NCBI GenBank assembly: GCA_045598345.1
Contig: JAZLLX010000115.1
Span: forward strand, 1-35,702
Origin: Phascolarctobacterium_B sp045598345
Lineage (GTDB): Bacteria > Bacillota > Negativicutes > Acidaminococcales > Acidaminococcaceae
Direction: 5' to 3'
DNA length: 35,702 nucleotides
This document shows positions 1 to 7,432 of the stretch, piece by piece. A program made the position numbers and the translations under genes. The notes under the pieces are model-generated. The model searched no databases, was not told the DNA's origin, and saw nothing but the letters and a program-made list of their open reading frames with translations. The stretch's first letter is position 1; every line of letters starts with the position of its first letter.

Positions 1-1
1 G

Positions 2-517
2 ATTACATCAGCACAGGACAAAGCCACAAGATTAATTTTTGGCGATGCGGGTACGGCAAGTATAATAAGCACTATGGAATGTGATATGACCTTTGACATT
101 AAATCTTATGGGGAACGGCATAGTGCTATAGTTCGTGAACACACAGGATTTCTGCAAATGGACGGCGGCGGAATTATGCAGTTCACATTGGAGGATGTAC
201 CGAAAAATATTGAAGAAATTTTATCTTTTGCCAGTTGTAATAAAGATAAAGTGGATTTGTATGCTTGTCATCAGGCAAATAAGTTGATACTAAATTCTTT
301 GGCGGACATATTGCATATTTCGTATGACAAACTGCCGTTCACGGCTTCCCAAATCGGTAATATAAGTTCAGCATCAATACCTTTGGTGCTTACACAGAAT
401 AAAGATAGGGCATTAAATAATGTTTTGTTGTGTGGGTTTGGCGTTGGCCTTGCTTGTGCATTGTGTTTGACTGATTTTTCCAAAACGGATATAAAGGATG
501 TTATTTACTATGAGTAA
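2..517 (+). CDS. Ketoacyl-ACP synthase III-like protein, 5' end outside window
   Basis: This is the C-terminal half of a beta-ketoacyl-ACP synthase III (FabH-like) enzyme; the reading frame is open from the window edge, so the start is missing. The visible part begins just before the FabH-type FGDAGTAS segment (compare FGDGASAT in the complete paralogue downstream). It holds the catalytic-type HQANK motif, then an asparagine in QIGNISSASIP, and ends with the glycine-rich GFGVGLACAL. The N-terminal catalytic cysteine is not in the window. The stop overlaps the next gene by 8 bases (ATGAGTAA), so the two are probably translationally coupled. Family knowledge: KAS III condenses an acyl-CoA or acyl-ACP with malonyl-ACP. 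Inference: together with the SDR and second KAS III it makes a special acyl chain, probably for glycan decoration, rather than housekeeping fatty acids. Confidence 0.85.
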   Translation: MTSAQDKATRLIFGDAGTASIISTMECDMTFDIKSYGERHSAIVREHTGFLQMDGGGIMQFTLEDVPKNIEEILSFASCNKDKVDLYACHQANKLILNSLADILHISYDKLPFTASQIGNISSASIPLVLTQNKDRALNNVLLCGFGVGLACALCLTDFSKTDIKDVIYYE

Positions 518-1256
518 AGTTCAATTTGATTTTACAAATGAAAATTTTGTTGTTACCGGTGCTTCATCAGGGATGGGAAAGCAGATTGCCATTGAACTTG
601 CACAGGCAGGGGCAAAGGTGTTGGCTGTTGCCCGAAGGGAAAATGAACTGTCGGCATTGCACAACCAATACTCTAATATTATTCCAGGCGTGGCGGATGT
701 TTGCGATTATTCCACAATGGAAAATGTAATCAATGATTTTGTTAAGCAGTACGGCAAACTTAATGGGGGTGTTCATGCGGCAGGGATTAGCGGCTTAACG
801 CCTTTACGTGCCTATGACGAAGATGAAGCCAGAAAAATTATGGATATTAGTTTTTGGTCCGGCGCCAAATTTATGCAAGTTTGCACCAAAAAGAAGAATT
901 CATTGGATGGATCTTCGTTTGTTTGGTTTTCGTCAGCCAGTGCAAATGCTTGTCTGAAGGGGTTATTTGCTTATGCTGGAGCTAAATGTGCAACACAGAT
1001 TGCGGTACGCACTTTTGCCAAAGAATTAGCATTAAGGCGTATTAGGATGAATGCCGTGAGTCCAGGATGGGTAAATTCGCCAATGACAGAAAATTTAGAA
1101 GAAACACATAATATGGATGAGATTGCTGCAGTATCTTTGTTTGGCTTTGGTGAAGTAACTGATGTTAGTGGTAGTGTTTTGTTTCTTTTGTCAGACAGGG
1201 CAAGTTGGATAAATGGAGCAGTTTTCTTAATTTCGGGGGGGGCATATGATATCTAA
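510..1256 (+). CDS. FabG-like short-chain dehydrogenase/reductase
   Basis: This is a classical SDR of about 248 residues, the usual length for 3-oxoacyl-ACP reductase. The NAD(P)-binding motif TGASSGMG is near residue 17, an HAAG replaces the common NNAG near residue 88, the catalytic serine is in the FSSASAN stretch, and YAGAK gives YxxxK. The PGWVNSPM stretch is typical of the family. I place the start at the ATG at 510 rather than 498: AAAGG at 493-497 is well spaced for 510 but abuts 498. It overlaps the upstream KAS III by 8 bases and the downstream KAS III by 11, so the three form a tight operon. Inference: it reduces the ketoacyl product of a neighbouring KAS III. The C-terminus is encoded by a run of eight G (1235-1242), an obvious slippage site. 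Confidence 0.85.
   Translation: MSKVQFDFTNENFVVTGASSGMGKQIAIELAQAGAKVLAVARRENELSALHNQYSNIIPGVADVCDYSTMENVINDFVKQYGKLNGGVHAAGISGLTPLRAYDEDEARKIMDISFWSGAKFMQVCTKKKNSLDGSSFVWFSSASANACLKGLFAYAGAKCATQIAVRTFAKELALRRIRMNAVSPGWVNSPMTENLEETHNMDEIAAVSLFGFGEVTDVSGSVLFLLSDRASWINGAVFLISGGAYDI
1235..1242 (+). repeat. G8 homopolymer at the end of the SDR gene
   Basis: Eight consecutive G encode SGGA near the SDR C-terminus. Loss of one G would put the SDR in frame with the ATG of the following KAS III at 1246 and give one long fusion protein. Gain of one G would end the SDR a few codons on. See findings. Confidence 0.95.
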
Positions 1257-2265
1257 TGTAAACTTACATGCTTATATTAGAGAAATTGCATATTATGTTC
1301 CTGAAAAAGTGGAAGTTAATCCTCAAAATAGGTTGACCAAAAAAACAGGTATTTTGTCACGTCATATTTGCGATGAAAATGAAATTGCTTCTGATTTGGC
1401 AATTAAGGCCTGTGAAAAATTGTTTGCCAAAGGTGTGGATAAGGCAAAGGTGGAATATCTTTTGTATTGCACCCAGTCACCTGATTATTTTTTGCCCACC
1501 ACCGCCTGTATTTTGCAGGACAAATTGGGATTGCCGGAAACTTGTGGTGCAATGGATTTTAATCTTGGCTGTTCCGGATATATTTATGGTTTGAGTTTGG
1601 CAAAAGGATTGATTGAATCAGGACAGGTTAAAAATGTTTTGTTGATAACATCAGAAACTTACAGTAAATATATTAACCAAGAAGACAGTACAGTGAAACC
1701 ATTGTTTGGTGATGGGGCAAGTGCCACATTTATTGAAGCGGTTGACACGGATAAAGAAGGCATGAAGGGTTTTGTTTTTGGCACTCGTGGAAGCGGTTAT
1801 GACAAATTGATAGTCCCTGTTGGTGGTATGCGTAACAGGTTTGGCAATACACTACTACAAAAACATGAAGATGCTTTTGGAGCAAAGCGGACAAACTATG
1901 ATTTATGTATGGACGGAGGGGCAATAACGGAATTTGCTATGGATGTTGTTCCTGATTGTGTTGAGCAGATTTTACAAAAAACGGGATTGGTAAAAAATGA
2001 AATAGATTATTATGTATTTCACCAGGCAAACAAGTTTATGCTTGAATATCTGCAACAAAGTTGTGACTTGGAGGATGAACATTTTTGGAATGATGTTGCC
2101 AACTACGGCAACACAGTTTCCAGTTCCATACCCATTGCGTTGTGTGATTTGCTGCTTCATAATCAGGATTTTTCTTTAGATAAGGTTTTGCTTTGTGGAT
2201 TCGGGGTTGGCTTGTCTTGGGGAGGATGTGTGGTGGATTTGAGTAAGGTGAGTTGTAGAATTTAG
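1246..2265 (+). CDS. Ketoacyl-ACP synthase III-like protein (complete)
   Basis: Complete FabH-like enzyme, 339 residues. The catalytic cysteine lies in DFNLGCSGYIYG (around residue 110). FGDGASAT follows, then HQANKFML with the histidine, and NYGNTVSSSIP with the asparagine, giving the Cys-His-Asn triad. The C-terminus has GFGVGLSWGGCVVDLSKV, typical of KAS III. It starts inside the end of the SDR gene (11-base overlap). It is paralogous to the partial gene at the left edge, so the operon encodes two KAS III with an SDR between them. KAS III and ACP genes also occur in other bacterial glycan loci such as the Campylobacter flagellin glycosylation region. Whether this pair acts on a glycan is inference. 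Confidence 0.88.
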   Translation: MISNVNLHAYIREIAYYVPEKVEVNPQNRLTKKTGILSRHICDENEIASDLAIKACEKLFAKGVDKAKVEYLLYCTQSPDYFLPTTACILQDKLGLPETCGAMDFNLGCSGYIYGLSLAKGLIESGQVKNVLLITSETYSKYINQEDSTVKPLFGDGASATFIEAVDTDKEGMKGFVFGTRGSGYDKLIVPVGGMRNRFGNTLLQKHEDAFGAKRTNYDLCMDGGAITEFAMDVVPDCVEQILQKTGLVKNEIDYYVFHQANKFMLEYLQQSCDLEDEHFWNDVANYGNTVSSSIPIALCDLLLHNQDFSLDKVLLCGFGVGLSWGGCVVDLSKVSCRI

Positions 2266-2272
2266 AAAATGT

Positions 2273-2383
2273 ATGAGAGCATTTTGTAAAGGAAAATTAG
2301 AATCATTTAAAATTCCTCAAAAAGTTGTTTTAATAGACGAAATGCTGACCGATGCAAGATTTAAGAAGATGAGAAAAGAGTAA
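2273..2383 (+). pseudogene. Remnant of the C-terminus of an acyl-activating (ANL) ligase
   Basis: A 36-codon frame (ATG at 2273, stop at 2381) reads FCKGKLESFKIPQKVVLIDE followed by MLTDARFKKMRKE. This resembles the extreme C-terminus of AMP-forming acyl-CoA/acyl-ACP ligases (CxxxLxxFKxPxxVxFVDxLPxT...GKxxR), although the usual invariant lysine context is degraded. The rest of the enzyme is absent. An acyl ligase fits the KAS III/SDR group beside it, so this is probably the scar of a deletion that removed it. Confidence 0.55.
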
Positions 2384-2405
2384 AACTATTGCATTAGTTT
2401 TTTTA

Positions 2406-2435
2406 TGTGGCAGATGTGTGGCGGATTTGCTGAGA
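2406..2435 (+). pseudogene. Short vestige resembling a KAS III 3' end
   Basis: The frame across 2406-2435 reads CGRCVADLLR, matching WGGCVVDLSK at the end of the KAS III at 2220-2250. GATGTGTGG(T/C)GGATTTG is shared at the DNA level with one mismatch in 17. It lies immediately before the membrane-protein/KAP/SIR2 module. A similar vestige precedes the Panacea module at 33937. The match is short, so confidence is limited. Confidence 0.4.
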
Positions 2436-2450
2436 AGGGAGATAGTTACT

Positions 2451-2774
2451 TTGACAAAGAAGATTTTAGCAAGTGTAGCAGTGATATTTTTGGCGTTGTT
2501 GCCGGTGGTAGTGGTTATTGGATTGTTCTGGAATGAACAATCATTATTGAGGTTGGTGATAGGAAAAGTGTGTGAATTGAGCGTTCAAAACGTTTGTGGA
2601 ACTTCACTGACTTTATCTGGAAGCACCATTTGTCCTTTTTGTTTTTTTAGTTGCAGTAATACTTGTCATGGATTTTATCTGACAATTATAGCGATAGCAT
2701 TGCTCATTTTTGTTTTTGCAATTATTAAATTGTTACTTGACTTTATTTTTATACTTTGGGATGGCAAAAAGTAA
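2451..2774 (+). CDS. Small membrane protein, first gene of the KAP/SIR2 module
   Basis: About 107 residues with two hydrophobic segments: ILASVAVIFLALLPVVVVIG near the N-terminus and LTIIAIALLIFVFAIIKLLL near the C-terminus, with a cysteine-rich stretch between them. I favour the TTG at 2451 (GAAGGGA about ten bases upstream). The longer frame from GTG at 2418 would incorporate the KAS III-like vestige. The end overlaps the following KAP gene, which points to one transcript. I recognise no family. Small membrane proteins accompany some defence NTPases, so it could be an effector or anchor, or simply the detached N-terminal membrane part of the KAP protein. Confidence 0.5.
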   Translation: MTKKILASVAVIFLALLPVVVVIGLFWNEQSLLRLVIGKVCELSVQNVCGTSLTLSGSTICPFCFFSCSNTCHGFYLTIIAIALLIFVFAIIKLLLDFIFILWDGKK

Positions 2775-3891
2775 AATGTATAGAAACTTCTTTTTCAAGA
2801 GGGATGAAGAATTGGATAATGAAGCTTTTTTTAATCACGATATGATTAAAGCGTTGATTGTTAGTTTTATTGTTGGGATTGTTTTTTGTTTTATAACAAC
2901 TGGACGATACGTTATCTATCTTTCTTGCATCGGTACTTCCTTTGCAGCTGTTATTATTTGTTATTACAGAAAAGTAAATTTTAGAAATGTTACTAAACTT
3001 TTATTACTTGTCTTATCGAGCATCATTGGATACTTTTTCGTTTGTTACAAAGTCGATTGTAAGGAGATATGGTATTGTCAAAATGAATTACAGGTTGTTT
3101 TTCTATTTGTGCTAATGCTTGTCATGATGTTGATAGCGGTATTTTGGTTTTTGAAAGAAGATGTAGAAAGAAAGAGCGAAAATTTAGGTGAATTATTTAT
3201 ACAACAAAAGGGCGATTTAAAGAGATTAGAAGAGATGGTAGAACAATTTCGTATGGTTTGTGTTGATGCTCCGTGGGGGCAAGGTAAAAGTTTTTTAATG
3301 GATCATTTTCGAGAAAAAAATAAGGATAGATATATATTTATCAGAATTAAGTCATTGACCTATGGGGTGGAGAATATAGCTCAATATGTTGTTAATGAAT
3401 TATTTTCAGTTTTGGAGCAAAATGGGATTCTGTCTTTTAAATTTTTTCTTAAGAATGCATTGGCATTAAAAAATGAGCATATAGGTTTATTTACTTCTAT
3501 TTTTACAGATTGCAATGACACTACTTACGATTTTCTTAAGCAGGTTTGTAGTGAGGTCGAAAAGTTGGATAAAAAAGTTGTGATAGATTTTGAAGATATT
3601 GACCGAGTTACTAAGTTTAAAATTTTAGCTGATATACTAAGTGTTTCGGATACTATTACGGATAAAACTATAACAGAAAAAATAAAAGTTATGTTTGAAT
3701 GTGACATAACTAAATTGGAAGATATGGTAAATGGTTGTGTTACAAATTCGCAGGTCAATATTGATGTGAATTATGCAAGTAAATATTTGGAAAAATATTT
3801 ACTGCATAGTGTTCATTTAACAGAGATATCTCTTGGAGAATTAATGACAAATTTTGCCAAGAGAAAAGAAGGAGTTGAAAATTATGGCTAA
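2761..3891 (+). CDS. KAP-family P-loop NTPase, membrane-anchored, N-terminal part
   Basis: About 376 residues. Four hydrophobic segments occupy roughly residues 25-130 (IKALIVSFIVGIVFCF, VIYLSCIGTSFAAVIIC, LLLLVLSSIIGYFFVC and VVFLFVLMLVMMLIAVFWF). A P-loop ATPase core follows: Walker A DAPWGQGKSF near residue 170 and Walker B KVVIDFEDIDR near residue 270, then ASKYLEKYLLHSVHL. The GxWGxGKS form and the acidic D(E)DIDR Walker B are KAP-like (family knowledge: ankyrin/PifA-related NTPases, often membrane-associated, seen in phage exclusion and in RdrA of RADAR). It ends soon after the ATPase core, shorter than usual KAP proteins. The next gene overlaps it by 8 bases and probably carries the rest. 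Start at 2761; 2776 is an alternative. Confidence 0.72.
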   Translation: MAKSKMYRNFFFKRDEELDNEAFFNHDMIKALIVSFIVGIVFCFITTGRYVIYLSCIGTSFAAVIICYYRKVNFRNVTKLLLLVLSSIIGYFFVCYKVDCKEIWYCQNELQVVFLFVLMLVMMLIAVFWFLKEDVERKSENLGELFIQQKGDLKRLEEMVEQFRMVCVDAPWGQGKSFLMDHFREKNKDRYIFIRIKSLTYGVENIAQYVVNELFSVLEQNGILSFKFFLKNALALKNEHIGLFTSIFTDCNDTTYDFLKQVCSEVEKLDKKVVIDFEDIDRVTKFKILADILSVSDTITDKTITEKIKVMFECDITKLEDMVNGCVTNSQVNIDVNYASKYLEKYLLHSVHLTEISLGELMTNFAKRKEGVENYG

Positions 3892-5425
3892 AGGAACATC
3901 TTTAAAAGAAATACTTAGTCAAGTGCTTGATGAAAAAACAAAAACACAAAGGAAATTTACTAAAAAAAGATATTTTTTTGAGGAAGTGAAACCCTTAAGG
4001 CCAGTGAAGGAATGTGTTGATGAAATATATTACTACCTAAATCATGCTGAAAATACGGATGATATTTTTAGAAAAACTATGATTATTATTATAAGTTTGA
4101 AGATTTTTTGGCAGGAACAGTACAATAGCATTGTTAAAATGCATGATTATTTTAAGGCAATGACGCAGGAACTTGAATTTCAGTTAAATGAGGGAGAAAG
4201 CAAGAATGTCTTTGAATCTATTGTTAAAAAAATAGTGGCTATTTTTGATAATGGGGTTCCGCAGAGTGGTAGGGAATATATAGATAAATATGAAGATATC
4301 ATTTTTTGTAAGATTGATTTATTAGAACGAATCGGGTGGCAGTTTCCTTCTTATCAATATTTCAATTTGGTACAAGGTTACCATTTGTTTGGAACTTTTT
4401 TAGGCAATGCGAGTGATTTCATGTATGTTGACTATGATAAATTTTATAAAACCTACCAAAATCATAAAGTGCAATGTGCTGTAGATTATTATTTTTCGGC
4501 ATCAAAACCAATTTTGTCAGATGAACAAAGAGCCGTGGATTTGTTATTTGGTGAAGTATTGCACTATCCTAAAAATGAGTGGGAAAATAGGTATAATGTA
4601 CATATGAACAATTATCGTGATAAAGTTTATTATGAAAAATATTTTAATTTTAAAATATCAGTGACTGGAATAAGTTCTGCAATAACAATTGCTCGTGCTA
4701 TGTATGTTTGCAATGTGAGCATAGATAGATGGAAAAGATTTTTAGAAATGTTATTAGAGACGGATATTTTACGCAACAGAGATAGTTTTAATTTTACTTT
4801 AATTGTAGTTCTTTGCCCAGTTGTTGTTTTCTTTGCCAGACCCGGCAAAATCGATGCAAAACAAACGCAAAATAGAAGAAGTGTATTTGTTTATATGCTT
4901 CAACAATTTAATAAACTTGTCAAAGGCATTCAACATAAACGAAATTTGAATAAATCAATAGTATATTGGCAATTTATTTTTTATAGCTTGGAATACATCG
5001 GTTATGAATATATTAGAAGTGGCATTGTATCATTTAAGGAAGTTGAGGTTATGAAGATATTAAATGGTGGGAATAAAGAAAGAATAAGTAGCGAAATAGA
5101 TGATCTAAAGAAAAAAGTTCGGTTTGTTTTAGCGGCTTTAGATGAGAAATATGGAGATATTAAAATTGCCGATGTAGAAGAAGTAAAAGAATTTATACGA
5201 TTAAATCTTGAAATTATTGAAAGTACAATTGAGATGGATTTAGAAATAACACATATAACATCAGAGACAAAATCCTATGGGAGTGTATTTGATGAATTAA
5301 TTACATCAGGTAAGAGTAAGGAAAAGATTTTGGAAGAGGCACGAGAAAAAATTGAAATAGGGGAATGGCATCCTTGGTATTATGCAGAAATTGAAATGGA
5401 GTTAAGACGGCGTAATATACAATAA
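3884..5425 (+). CDS. Protein of unknown fold, probable C-terminal half of the KAP NTPase
   Basis: 513 residues, charged and mostly soluble. The start at 3884 is supported by GAAGGAG at 3868-3874 and by the 8-base overlap (ATGGCTAA) with the KAP gene. It shows no motif I can name with confidence. Near the N-terminus KPLRPVKECVDEIYYYL resembles the region that follows the ATPase core in KAP proteins. Around residue 245, DKVYYEKYFNFKI resembles the 'FxKYF' stretch further along that family. One short hydrophobic segment, FTLIVVLCPVVVFF, lies near residue 310. The gene is either a genuine second subunit or the product of a frameshift that split one KAP gene. Its position between KAP and SIR2 implies a common function. 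Confidence 0.55.
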   Translation: MAKGTSLKEILSQVLDEKTKTQRKFTKKRYFFEEVKPLRPVKECVDEIYYYLNHAENTDDIFRKTMIIIISLKIFWQEQYNSIVKMHDYFKAMTQELEFQLNEGESKNVFESIVKKIVAIFDNGVPQSGREYIDKYEDIIFCKIDLLERIGWQFPSYQYFNLVQGYHLFGTFLGNASDFMYVDYDKFYKTYQNHKVQCAVDYYFSASKPILSDEQRAVDLLFGEVLHYPKNEWENRYNVHMNNYRDKVYYEKYFNFKISVTGISSAITIARAMYVCNVSIDRWKRFLEMLLETDILRNRDSFNFTLIVVLCPVVVFFARPGKIDAKQTQNRRSVFVYMLQQFNKLVKGIQHKRNLNKSIVYWQFIFYSLEYIGYEYIRSGIVSFKEVEVMKILNGGNKERISSEIDDLKKKVRFVLAALDEKYGDIKIADVEEVKEFIRLNLEIIESTIEMDLEITHITSETKSYGSVFDELITSGKSKEKILEEAREKIEIGEWHPWYYAEIEMELRRRNIQ

Positions 5426-5477
5426 AATATAATGTGATGTGAAAATAATCAATTTATAAATGGAATGAGGTTTTAAA

Positions 5478-6533
5478 ATGGCTGAATTAAGTAACATTAA
5501 GATTTTACGTAAAGATGAATTGAAATCTACATTTTGTGAAAGTCCACATGTGGTTATTTTGGGAGCAGGAGCATCTTGTGCTGCTATCCCAAATGGAGAT
5601 TTAAGTGGTAGGCATATACCGGTTATGAATAATTTTTTACAAGAAGCAGGTTTAGTATCAGTTATAGCAGGCATTGATTTAGATACAAAATCACGTAATA
5701 TTGAGGATATATATTCCGAAATTAGCAGAAAAGCGAAAAATAATCCAAAGTATCTAAAGGTAATGCAAAAATTACAAAGTGAAATTCAAAAGTATATTGC
5801 AGATTTCAAGATTCCAAGAGAGTGTACTGTCTATGATTATTTACTGTATTCTTTAACGGAGAAGGATTATATTTTAAGTTTCAATTGGGATTCGCTTTTA
5901 TTGCAGGCTTATGGTCGCACCCATTCACAATTCTTAGGTCATCTGCCGAAAATTTTGTTTTTACATGGGAATGTTGGAGTTGGGTATTGTGCAAAATGTA
6001 ATGTATTTGGCAATGTTGGACGGAATTGTGAATGTTGTGGAGGGGTATATCAACCTATGCCATTGCTTTTTCCGGTTCAAAATAAAGATTATACAAGAGA
6101 TGTTTCAATCAGAAATTCATGGGAAGAGGCATTAAATGCAGTTGCTAGGGCAAGTTTGATTACTGTTTTTGGTTACAGTATGCCGGCAAGTGATGCTGAT
6201 GCTGTTGAATTATTTAAAAGTGCTTGGAGCAATTCTTTTTTTAGTGAATTTGGCGATATAGAAATAATAAATATGCGTAGTGAAGAGAATAATTTGATTG
6301 AAAAGATTATTGATTTTGCTCCAGAATCAAGACCTTTATTTTGTGAATCATTTTTTGATTCTATGTTAGCTAAATATCCTCGAAGAACAACAGAAACACA
6401 TTATAAAGAAAGCATGGGATGTGAGTTTGTGCCTTCTGCAAATTGTATATGTAACGGGATGGATAGAATTGATTTAGAGCTTATGACTAATAGTTTGATA
6501 CTTAAAGAAAAGAAAGGAGTATGTTATGAGTAA
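5478..6533 (+). CDS. SIR2-like domain protein (putative NAD-dependent effector)
   Basis: 351 residues; GAGG at 5467-5470 precedes the ATG. The SIR2 core is visible in order: VVILGAGASCAAIPNGD at residues 25-41 (NAD-binding GAGxS), ILSFNWDSLL near residue 135 (TxNxD-like), LFLHGNVG near 160 (catalytic-type His), a CAKC...CECC zinc-binding pair just after it, and ITVFGYSMPASDADAVELF near 230. This is the prokaryotic SIR2-like type that in several anti-phage systems (Thoeris ThsA, DSR, SIR2-HerA) depletes NAD rather than deacetylating proteins. Here it is downstream of the KAP pair, so an NADase effector triggered by the NTPase is a reasonable but untested inference. Confidence 0.75.
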   Translation: MAELSNIKILRKDELKSTFCESPHVVILGAGASCAAIPNGDLSGRHIPVMNNFLQEAGLVSVIAGIDLDTKSRNIEDIYSEISRKAKNNPKYLKVMQKLQSEIQKYIADFKIPRECTVYDYLLYSLTEKDYILSFNWDSLLLQAYGRTHSQFLGHLPKILFLHGNVGVGYCAKCNVFGNVGRNCECCGGVYQPMPLLFPVQNKDYTRDVSIRNSWEEALNAVARASLITVFGYSMPASDADAVELFKSAWSNSFFSEFGDIEIINMRSEENNLIEKIIDFAPESRPLFCESFFDSMLAKYPRRTTETHYKESMGCEFVPSANCICNGMDRIDLELMTNSLILKEKKGVCYE

Positions 6534-6731
6534 TGTGGTAAGAGTATTTTATAAGATGGGGTTTGGCAAGTTTCTGCTTGTATTAAAGATCATTATTTAC
6601 AGACACAAAAATTTAAAAATGACGAGCAATTTGCCGTAAATTATGCAAAATAAAAGGCACAAGAAAAAGTACCTTGTTTGTATCAGAAATACAGTATTGA
6701 TGGGCAGTTAGAAAACGAGATAGAATTTTAG
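6526..6731 (+). pseudogene. Frameshifted small gene after the SIR2 gene
   Basis: An ATG at 6526, preceded by AAAGGAG, overlaps the SIR2 stop (ATGAGTAA) and gives 37 codons to a stop at 6637. In another frame, from about 6563, a protein-like stretch continues: QVSACIKDHYLQTQKF then KNDEQFAVNYAK, one in-frame stop, then KAQEKVPCLYQKYSIDGQL to a stop at 6731. The quality of this second frame suggests that one small protein of about 65 residues was broken by a frameshift and a nonsense codon. I do not recognise the family. Confidence 0.45.
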
Positions 6732-6852
6732 GTTATTTTGAAAACTAATATTTGGATTATGAGCCATTATGCTGGGGGGATGTTTTTTGACAAAGGAAGT
6801 TGGTATTATCGTTTTCAAGTTATACAATGTAGGTTTTGTAAAGTTTTTAAAG

Positions 6853-6895
6853 GGGAAAATCGGCAGATTTTCTCAAAAAATCGTGCGATTTTCCC
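6853..6895. repeat. Long imperfect hairpin
   Basis: GGGAAAATCG at 6853-6862 pairs with CGATTTTCCC at 6886-6895, and inside it GATTTT (6866-6871) pairs with AAAATC (6877-6882). No T run follows on the + strand. On the opposite strand it is followed by a T-rich stretch, so a minus-strand terminator is possible. The surrounding 201-base open frame (6738-6938) looks non-coding. Confidence 0.55.
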
Positions 6896-6955
6896 GCTTC
6901 ACAAACGGTTTGTTTCATTTGCAAAGCTGAAATCATGAAGAGTTGGGCAAAAGGG
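6890..6955 (+). repeat. 66-bp repeat, copy 1 (identical to 16185-16250)
   Basis: It begins TTTCCCGCTTCAC and ends GGGCAAAAGGG, and reads identically at 16185-16250, where it truncates an ATPase gene. It contains the inverted pair AAACGGTTTG and includes an in-frame TGA at its centre. Confidence 0.9.
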
Positions 6956-6965
6956 AGAAAAGGTT

Positions 6966-7264
6966 ATATCAGGGCTTAAGGACGAGGGCTTAGGGCTTAG
7001 GGGAATTAGCAATTAGTAATTAGTAATGAGTAATTGTGGTAAAATGTTCCTGTGATTATATTTTGGGTTTCAGGTGTGCGGGGTTATGCGAACCCTCGTC
7101 CGCACCTAAAGGGGCGGGGGACCGTCTAAAGGAACATAGAAGGACGGTGGTGGGGTGAGCAATTACGCTGCTGCTTTGTCTGGAATAAATGTCAAAGAAC
7201 AAAGAATAAATTAGGGATTAGGAGTTAGAGGTTAGGGATTAGGTTTCAGGTGAAAGGGTGAATA
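6966..7264 (+). repeat. Intergenic repeat mosaic with module E copy 1
   Basis: There is no gene here. In order it contains heptamer tracts of ATTAGTA type (about 6998-7035), the recurring 'GTTCCTGTGATTATA' module (7045-7060), a G-rich module running to about 7170 that contains CGTCCGCACC and reappears almost unchanged at 22352-22486, the CAAAGAA heptamers (about 7192-7206) and TTAGGGA heptamers. Confidence 0.85.
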
Positions 7265-7411
7265 GTGGACAGGTGACAGTGGATAGAGGACAGTGGACAG
7301 TGGACAGGGGACAGAGGATAGAGGACAGGGGACAGAGGATAGAGGACAGGGGACAGAGGATAGTGGACAGGGGACAGAGGATAGAGGACAGGGGACGGTG
7401 GATAGGAGATA
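7265..7411 (+). repeat. Heptanucleotide tandem array, 21 units
   Basis: It reads as 21 consecutive 7-base units of consensus G(A/G/T)GGA(C/T)A with no loss of register, from GTGGACA at 7265 to GGAGATA at 7411. A 21-bp higher-order period (GAGGACA, GGGGACA, GAGGATA) occurs in the middle. Because 7 is not a multiple of 3, both strands appear open over part of it, but the apparent VPCPLSS-repeat protein on the minus strand is an artefact. Confidence 0.95.
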
Positions 7412-7432
7412 ACAGCTGGGGGTTAAGGTGGA

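Noticed and set aside
6738..6938. 66-residue open frame
   Set aside because: It spans a hairpin and the 66-bp repeat; composition is not protein-like and there is no convincing SD.
7265..7411. Possible CRISPR array
   Set aside because: Units are 7 bases with no spacers of constant length; there are no 25-40 base direct repeats and no cas genes.
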